From positions 1,550,001 to 1,614,000 of the forward strand of contig JAQRGA010000042.1 in assembly GCA_029237695.1 (NCBI GenBank): 64,000 nt of DNA, written 5' to 3'. Made by a program: the position numbers and the translations under genes. The notes beneath the pieces were generated by a model. The model saw only the letters and a program-made list of their open reading frames with translations. It had not been told where the DNA came from and searched no databases. Shown here piece after piece: positions 58,566 through 64,000 of the stretch; the stretch's first letter is position 1, and each line of letters starts with the position of its first letter. This DNA comes from Conchocele bisecta. Taxonomy: Eukaryota > Mollusca > Bivalvia > Lucinida > Thyasiridae.

Positions 58566-59387
58566 ATGCTTTCTATCATTGTATCAATAGGAATAGGCGG
58601 ATTTATAGGCTTACTGCTATATGATCAGGGAATAATACAATCAGTAAATTGGTGTTTAACAATTGGAATTATTATTTTCATTGTATTACAGATTTTATTA
58701 GGTTTATTTGTTAGAAAGATTGTTAAAAAACGTACAACTGACATTCAAAATATAATCAGTGCCGGTCAGGAAAAAATAAATAGGAAAGTTCAATTTTTTC
58801 AACAAAAACCACAAGGCGGTATGAAAACCATGCAGAAAATTCTTGAAAAAGATCAGCATATCTTTATAAAAGAAGCACTTGAATCAACTAAATGTATGGA
58901 AAAACTATACTTATGGAATCTACTTTTAAAAAAGCAGGTCAATACAATGAGAATGCAGTTTTATTATCAATTGAAAGATTTTAAAATGTATGATGAATTA
59001 ATGCCTAAAGCAATGTATATCGATCCAATGTCTGTAGCTATGAAACTGGCAAGACAATATAAGAATGCAGATGAAGCAGGTTATAATAAAACTTTCAGAA
59101 AGAAATGCAATAAATTTAAAAAAGATAATGCTTCAATTATCTTTGCAACATATTCATGGATACTGATTAAAGCCGGTAAAATTGATGAGGCAGTTAAAGT
59201 TCTTCAAAAAGGCAAAGTTAAAACTGAAAACGAAATAATTATAAGAAACTGGGAAAATGTAATCAATGGAAAAATTAAACGTTTTTCAAACTCAGGTTTT
59301 GGAGATCAATGGTATTCTTTATATCTAGAAGAACCTAAAAATAATAAACCAAAACAAAAAATAATAAGAAAACAGCAATACAGATAA
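58566..59387 (+). CDS. Membrane-anchored protein of unknown function
   Basis: 273 aa. Two hydrophobic stretches at the N-terminus (IIVSIGIGGFIGLLLYDQGI and CLTIGIIIFIVLQILLGLFV) are followed by a basic helical domain. The later part looks TPR-like: WILIKAGKIDEAVKVLQKGK resembles one repeat. AGGAGAGG before ATG 58566 is one of the strongest ribosome binding sites in the window, implying good expression. No family recognised. It ends at a terminator. Confidence 0.7.
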   Translation: MLSIIVSIGIGGFIGLLLYDQGIIQSVNWCLTIGIIIFIVLQILLGLFVRKIVKKRTTDIQNIISAGQEKINRKVQFFQQKPQGGMKTMQKILEKDQHIFIKEALESTKCMEKLYLWNLLLKKQVNTMRMQFYYQLKDFKMYDELMPKAMYIDPMSVAMKLARQYKNADEAGYNKTFRKKCNKFKKDNASIIFATYSWILIKAGKIDEAVKVLQKGKVKTENEIIIRNWENVINGKIKRFSNSGFGDQWYSLYLEEPKNNKPKQKIIRKQQYR

Positions 59388-59392
59388 ACTCT

Positions 59393-59417
59393 AAAAGCGG
59401 CCGGCTTCGCTTTTTTT
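59393..59417 (+). terminator. Rho-independent terminator
   Basis: AAAAGCG (59393-59399) pairs with CGCTTTT (59408-59414) around an 8-base GC-rich loop, with seven T from 59411. It follows the gene ending at 59387 by 5 bp. Confidence 0.8.
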
Positions 59418-59799
59418 ACCTTATTTTTTTAATAAGTCAATTTTAGAGTAACTAAAAAAATTCATAACCGTTATCTACCTCTATTTAATGGAATCTCAAC
59501 TCCTTCACCTTTGTAAATTTAATTATAATAAGGCATTGAGTTATGCTAAAGAAGTAAGATATCCATGAATATATTAAAAGTATTAATAAATTTAAACTGA
59601 ACTATGAAATTAACATAAAGATAGATTACAGTCCGTAGATGTTGAACAAACTCAGATTTTTGCTTTATTGTTAATTTAACTGTATAACCATTATAATTAT
59701 CAGAAAAAAACAGAGCGGTTTCAGTTAATTAATACCTACTTATGTAATTATTAACTGCCTAATTATTTAGAAAGAGTAAATCTGAATTTTGTTTGAAGT
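59418..59799. other. 382-bp stretch without a gene
   Basis: AT-rich, stops in all frames. A ten-residue open bit NKALSYAKEV near 59530-59560 recalls a TPR helix, but nothing joins to it. No repeat or RNA signal seen. Confidence 0.3.
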
Positions 59800-61974
59800 T
59801 TAAACTATTATCAGGTTTATTGATTTTTTATTATTTTTAATTTCAGCTATTTTTTGATATTTATAATTTTTTTCTTTTAAGAGTTCCTCAACTTTCTTTT
59901 GCAAATTCATTTTTTCATACTGAATTTTATAGATCTTATCCTTAAAATCTTTTATATAACCTTCAAGTTTAGATTTTACTTCATTAAGTTTGTTATTTTT
60001 ACTTAAAGCTCTGTTCAGTGCCATTTCATTATTCTGCAGTTTTTTATACTTATTAGCCAGTAGGGTGTAATCATCATTTGCGGCAGCCAGCCTATTAGAC
60101 AATTTATTTATTCTGTTAGAAAATTTAAACTCTATTTTTTCTTTTTCAGTAATTCTACCTTTTAGCAATGTTCCTTCATTTCTAGCAGTTATATATCTAG
60201 TTTGGATTTTAGATAATGAACTATTAACTTCAAAATAAGAATTTTTTAACTCTCTCATTTCAATAGCGTATGCTTCTTTTAAATTTCTTAGTTTATCTAT
60301 CTTAGATTGAGATCCTGAAACTTCTGCTCTTAAAATTTTATTTTCATTTTTGAGTAACGCAAAAAGAATATTTGATGTATTCTGAGTATTACTTAAACTA
60401 TCTCTTAAAGAATCAAAACGTACTTTTTCCTTAGATAGCCTTGATTTCATCAGAGCTAAATTTTCACTTAAATAATATTTTACAGAATTAATTCGCTGAA
60501 TTTCTTTTGATAGATTAGTAATTTTTAAATAAAATTTATTAAGATTGAATTCAAGTTCACTATTTTTTTTACGCTCATAAGTTAAAGCTACTGTTTCTAA
60601 ACTAAGTTCTTTATAATTTTTTTTCAAGCTACTTATTTTCTTTTGAAGGTTAACTTTATCCTCCAATGTTTTTGTTAAATTAAGTTTATGCTCAGCTATT
60701 TTTTCTCTTAATTCATCAAATACAACTTTATCATAATTTTTTTCATTATCTGCCTGTTTTTTGATAAAAGAGTATTTTATTTCTAATTTTACAATTCTAT
60801 TTCCTGCATTTTTTAATTTCTTATTAATATCTAAATTCTCATTTTTGAGGGAATCACTTTTATCTTTCTGCTCAGATAATTTGTTTAGTAGATTTTTTAT
60901 ATCGGTTTTCTGATTCTTTTTATTATCCTGAATTTTAGTGATTTTATTTTCCAAGAAACTATTATATGCACCGGTAAAATTTTTATTCTCGTTTAATAAT
61001 TTAATTTCTTTAAGAAATTCACTGATATTCTTCAGCTCTTTTTTTTTAAATTTGACGAGGTTGGATATCTGTTTATCTCCATCTGCCAATTGCTTTAGAT
61101 TTTGATCCTTTTCTTTTTGTACTCTAAAACTTTCTTTCTCTCTATTTTTAGGATTTGTGATTAATCTCTTTAATTGTGCAAACTGTTTTTTCTGTGATTG
61201 GTTCAGTCTTTCATTTTGATTAATAGAGTGAGTAAGCTGATTTTTGAAATTATCCATTTTTTTTATCTGCTTTTTCTGCTGAACCTTCAACGAAGAGAGT
61301 CGTGATTCTGTTTCTGCTAATTCATTATTTACTTTTACAAGCTTATTTTGAATTTGATTATTTTCTTTTATTAAATTAACCTGCTCAGTTTTGAGTTTAT
61401 TTTTTGCTTTATTCAAAGCATTTTTTTTATTCTGAATTTTAAAAATTTCACCCTTAAAACCTTTTATATGATGTTCAAATTTAGATTTTGTCAATTTTTC
61501 TGTAGGTATTGAATTAGAAGCAATTTTATGCTGACTCTTCTCTGATCTAAGAAGAGCTATTTTTAATTTTCCATGTTTATTTACTAATAAATTCTGATAA
61601 TCAACAAGTTTTATTTGAAGTTCAAGATTCTCTTTTATTAGTTCACTGCCTGATTTTTTATCGGCAATCCCTGCTATTTTTAATTTTAAAAAATCTACCC
61701 GCTCTTTGCAGGAATTTATTTGAAACTCGACAAGTTCTTTATTCCATGCAAGGTATTTGGGAAATAAATAAGGGAATTTTTTTATAGCTTTATCATAAAA
61801 GAGGTAAGAACTGCTTAACTTTTCTAAAGAATAACTGTTATCTGCTTTTTCGCAAGATCCATAAGTATCCAACCATAACTTATCCATGTCTGATTTTACT
61901 TTTTCAGAACAGAAAATAGTATTGAAGCTTGATATTAAAAAAACTATAATAACTAATAGTTTTGCTATTCTCAT
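59800..61974 (-). CDS. Secreted long coiled-coil protein
   Basis: 724 aa. A Sec signal peptide (MRIAKLLVIIVFLISSFNTI, cleavage near residue 22) is followed by some 60 polar residues with two cysteines, then almost continuous coiled coil rich in Lys, Glu, Asn and Leu from about 80 to the end. Segments such as NNEIQ-type are absent, but ENNQIQNKLVKVNNELAETE and LREKIAEHKLNLTKTLEDKV show heptads. A pair of similar blocks, HHIKGFKGEIFKIQNKKNAL and GYIKDFKDKIYKIQYEKMNL, sits near residues 168 and 684, so the ends may share an internal repeat. A periplasmic scaffold or envelope-spanning role is an inference. Confidence 0.75.
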   Translation of the reverse strand: MRIAKLLVIIVFLISSFNTIFCSEKVKSDMDKLWLDTYGSCEKADNSYSLEKLSSSYLFYDKAIKKFPYLFPKYLAWNKELVEFQINSCKERVDFLKLKIAGIADKKSGSELIKENLELQIKLVDYQNLLVNKHGKLKIALLRSEKSQHKIASNSIPTEKLTKSKFEHHIKGFKGEIFKIQNKKNALNKAKNKLKTEQVNLIKENNQIQNKLVKVNNELAETESRLSSLKVQQKKQIKKMDNFKNQLTHSINQNERLNQSQKKQFAQLKRLITNPKNREKESFRVQKEKDQNLKQLADGDKQISNLVKFKKKELKNISEFLKEIKLLNENKNFTGAYNSFLENKITKIQDNKKNQKTDIKNLLNKLSEQKDKSDSLKNENLDINKKLKNAGNRIVKLEIKYSFIKKQADNEKNYDKVVFDELREKIAEHKLNLTKTLEDKVNLQKKISSLKKNYKELSLETVALTYERKKNSELEFNLNKFYLKITNLSKEIQRINSVKYYLSENLALMKSRLSKEKVRFDSLRDSLSNTQNTSNILFALLKNENKILRAEVSGSQSKIDKLRNLKEAYAIEMRELKNSYFEVNSSLSKIQTRYITARNEGTLLKGRITEKEKIEFKFSNRINKLSNRLAAANDDYTLLANKYKKLQNNEMALNRALSKNNKLNEVKSKLEGYIKDFKDKIYKIQYEKMNLQKKVEELLKEKNYKYQKIAEIKNNKKSINLIIV

Positions 61975-62448
61975 AAAGGCAATTTTAGAGTATGGTATGA
62001 ATATTATTCACTAATGTCCTCCATTATATAATAAACAGTAATTAATAGCAATATTATATGGATAAAAATTATTAGAGAAATAAATTCATAATAGAGTGGG
62101 AGATAAAGCTATAGGCTATTTTATGTTATTTAATACTCAGTTTTAACTCTATTGATAAACATCACCTTCGAGTTCAGATACTACAGGAATAAAAATCTAT
62201 GTAATTGGAGTAAAAGCCCATTAACTTTTACAGATGAAACTATTTACCAGTCCAACTTTGATTCTGTTCAATCTGCGTGCTTCAGTTATAAAACTTAATT
62301 AAAATCTAAATTTTTACAGCTAATTATAAGGAAAATAAGGACTGTATAAATATCATGTTTTTATTTTACTCTAGAGTATTAAAGTTTAAATATTTGAAAT
62401 GATAAAATAGTAATTGGGTTAGAATTTATTTTTGCGTATATACAAAAA
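61975..62448. other. 474-bp stretch without a gene
   Basis: AT-rich between the coiled-coil gene and tRNA-Glu. I looked on both strands for remnants, repeats and hairpins and saw none I could support. Confidence 0.35.
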
Positions 62449-62465
62449 TGGCATCCCCAAGGGGG

Positions 62466-62505
<40 letters not shown>

Positions 62506-62524
62506 GCCTCTAGACGATGGGGAC
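62449..62524 (-). tRNA. tRNA-Glu (anticodon TTC)
   Basis: On the minus strand GTCCCCATCGTCTAGAGGCC starts the acceptor and D-arm. The anticodon stem CCGGG/CCCGG holds loop TTTTCAT with TTC, the T-arm is AGGGG-TTCGAAC-CCCCT and CCA is encoded at 62451-62449. The first acceptor pair is G1:T72 instead of the usual G:C; the other six pairs are regular. Confidence 0.95.
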
Positions 62525-62548
62525 GCAACAAGTTAAAAACAGATATAA

Positions 62549-62576
62549 AATATAGCTGTGATTTAAAAAAAAACAA
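62549..62576 (-). promoter_or_regulatory. Candidate sigma-70 promoter for tRNA-Glu
   Basis: On the minus strand TTGTTT (62576-62571), 16 bp, then TATATT (62554-62549), ending 24 bp before the tRNA. It mirrors the spacing proposed for tRNA-His. The remaining gap to 62831 shows no other feature. Confidence 0.3.
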
Positions 62577-62831
62577 GTACTATTCTGTATTTATAAACTA
62601 AAAAGATAATATAGAATATATAGATAATATTGAAATATCAGGTTCATTAATGCATAATGATATAATAAAGATGATTGCACAGCTATTTAAATGAAATATT
62701 TACTATAATAAAAAAATTTATTCTATGTAGATATATATTGCTACTCAAATATATTAAATATTAATAACAGCTTTAAGTATTTATATACTGCGTTTATAAA
62801 TTTTAAAAAAGTAATTGAGGAATAATTCATT

Positions 62832-63626
62832 ATGCGAGATTCAATCTTTTTATTCAAAAGATTTTATATAACAAGAATAGTATGTACAGGTATTGTAGGA
62901 ATATCATTCCTTTCAGGATGTGGTAAAAGTGTCAAAAATTCTGATGCTATATTAAATAAATCTGTCGATATAGCACTAAATAACGGAAATTGGGAAGAAG
63001 CACTAAGCTATGCAAAACTAGCAACTAAAACAGATCCTGAAAATATAGATGCACAAATAATGTATTCTATCGCATTGGAAAACACCGACAATAGAGAAGA
63101 AGCAATTAAAATTTTGAAAAAAATAGTAAAAGTACAACCTAAAAACTTTCTTGCACAGCTTTCTTTAGGAAAAATTTTACATTTCAAAAAAGATTATGAG
63201 GGAGCTTATGATCACCTGACAAATGCATATAATTTAAGACCTGATGATATAAATACACTTATATTATATTCACAGTGTTCAGCAAAGCTTCATGCTCAAA
63301 ATACAGAGAAATTATTTTTAAAAATATCAAAAACAGCCCAATTCAAAAATAAACCTGAGCTATATAATAATATGGGTGTCTACTATGCAGAAACTAAAAA
63401 TCATAGTGAAGCTATTAAATATTTAATCAAGGCTTATAAACTTTCTGAGGATAATCTATTTATAATAGCAAATCTCGGGATTTTTTGTGATAAATATTTA
63501 ATGCAGCCCAAAAAAGCAAAATATTTTTATAGAAAATTTATCTCATCTTCTCTGGATAATTCTATCTACGATGTCAGAAGAAAAGAATTCAGTAACCGCT
63601 TAAAAGAACTAGCAAAAAGCAACTAA
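62832..63626 (+). CDS. TPR-repeat lipoprotein
   Basis: 264 aa. A lipoprotein signal with lipobox LSGC puts the modified cysteine at about residue 30. Four to five tetratricopeptide-like repeats follow: NGNWEEALSYAKLATKTDPE, DNREEAIKILKKIVKVQPKN, KDYEGAYDHLTNAYNLRPDD and TKNHSEAIKYLIKAYKLSED. It resembles PilF/PilW-type pilotins or other TPR scaffolds of the outer membrane, but the short repeats do not fix the partner. TGAGGAA is 10 bp before ATG 62832. dnaG starts 5 bp after its stop. Confidence 0.85.
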   Translation: MRDSIFLFKRFYITRIVCTGIVGISFLSGCGKSVKNSDAILNKSVDIALNNGNWEEALSYAKLATKTDPENIDAQIMYSIALENTDNREEAIKILKKIVKVQPKNFLAQLSLGKILHFKKDYEGAYDHLTNAYNLRPDDINTLILYSQCSAKLHAQNTEKLFLKISKTAQFKNKPELYNNMGVYYAETKNHSEAIKYLIKAYKLSEDNLFIIANLGIFCDKYLMQPKKAKYFYRKFISSSLDNSIYDVRRKEFSNRLKELAKSN

Positions 63627-63631
63627 GATAA

Positions 63632-64000
63632 ATGAGCCATTACATACCTGAAGGAATAATCAATGATATCAGAGCAAGATGCAATATAGAAGATATTATA
63701 TCTGCATATATTCCTTTACAAAAAAATGGAAATAGATATAAAGCTCTATGTCCTTTTCATAATGAAAAAACCCCTTCTTTTGTGGTTTCTCCCGAACGAC
63801 AGACTTTTCATTGTTTTGGATGTAACAAGGGAGGTAATATTTTTACGTTTATCATGGAAAAAGAAAATGTTGACTTCCCTGAAGCTGCTGGAATATTAGC
63901 TTCAAGGTGTGGTATTTTTATTCCTGAAAATTATGACCCTGCTAAAAATAAAGAATATAAAAAAATACTAAATCAAAGAGAAAAATTATACTCTATACAT
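63632..64000 (+). CDS. dnaG: DNA primase, N-terminal part (runs off the window)
   Basis: 123 codons are visible from ATG 63632 to the window end, without a stop. The N-terminal zinc-binding domain is clear: CPFHNEKTPSF with C40 and H43, then HCFGCNKGGN with C61 and C64. IPEGIINDIRARCNIEDII at the start and FTFIMEKENVDFPEAAGILA after the finger are typical of DnaG, which makes primers at the replication fork. It lies 5 bp after the TPR lipoprotein gene. The RNA-polymerase and helicase-binding domains lie outside the window. Confidence 0.95.
   Translation, partial: MSHYIPEGIINDIRARCNIEDIISAYIPLQKNGNRYKALCPFHNEKTPSFVVSPERQTFHCFGCNKGGNIFTFIMEKENVDFPEAAGILASRCGIFIPENYDPAKNKEYKKILNQREKLYSIH

Noticed and set aside
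59530..59560. TPR-like residue string NKALSYAKEV
   Set aside because: Ten residues only; flanking codons are stops in the same frame and no second fragment was found.

Overview
The window is one contiguous bacterial chromosome segment, strongly AT-rich by eye, with densely packed genes on both strands. It comes from a diderm: it encodes diaminopimelate synthesis (dapF, dapA), undecaprenyl-phosphate recycling (uppP), a GmhB-type heptose phosphatase, a DUF374 acyltransferase, several lipoproteins and GspK/PilX-like proteins. A very long GreA-domain protein recalls the long chlamydial GreA and hints at the PVC group (perhaps Lentisphaerota-like). The taxon is an inference with low to moderate confidence.

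Layout. 1-1.1 kb: frameshifted 3' end of a GspK/PilX-like gene, a terminator and a scrap of a MazG-type gene. These are a diverged copy of what lies intact at 48.3-51.8 kb. 1.2-5.1 kb: threonine aldolase, then cobU and cobS flanking a multi-membrane mannosyltransferase-like gene that is split by about 21 copies of a 10-bp GC-rich repeat. 5.3-25 kb: envelope polysaccharide region with UDP-glucuronate decarboxylase, APS/PAPS synthesis (cysC, cysD, cysN), DUF2061, a WecA/CapD-type fusion, hisF, a flippase-like protein, gmhB, gmd, comM, hrpA and two GT4 glycosyltransferases. 25-33 kb: lipoproteins, the long GreA-like protein, a decayed gene, a secreted protein, rnhC, rsmB, uppP and tRNA-His. 33.4-36 kb: small accessory stretch with a frameshifted DUF262/DUF1524 (GmrSD-like) defence gene and a 90-aa orphan. 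36-48 kb: GPP34-like protein, adenosine-specific kinase family protein, suhB, dinB, a cysteine-rich DUF5714-like protein, gyrA, folP, an auxin-efflux-type carrier, tsaE, rluD and DedA. 48-52 kb: a 42-aa membrane ORF coupled to a GspK/PilX-like gene with an 11-bp GC-rich repeat near its start, then a MazG-like gene. 52-64 kb: YfcC-like transporter, dapF, dapA, DUF374 acyltransferase, CPA1 antiporter, two unknown membrane or secreted proteins, tRNA-Glu, a TPR lipoprotein and the start of dnaG.

The most unusual feature is a family of short GC-rich repeats sharing the core GCTGTCCGG. They sit as tandem arrays inside two envelope-type genes (10-bp unit at 3632-3840, 11-bp unit at 48360-48398), with a single inverted copy inside the second gene (49187-49199). 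Neither unit length is a multiple of three, and both genes are currently out of frame across the array, as expected for phase-variable loci or for an expanding repeat. A third gene (DUF262) is frameshifted at a T-run. The sugar-nucleotide, sulfate-activation, lipid-linked sugar transferase and glycosyltransferase genes together suggest a sulfated or otherwise decorated cell-surface glycan.
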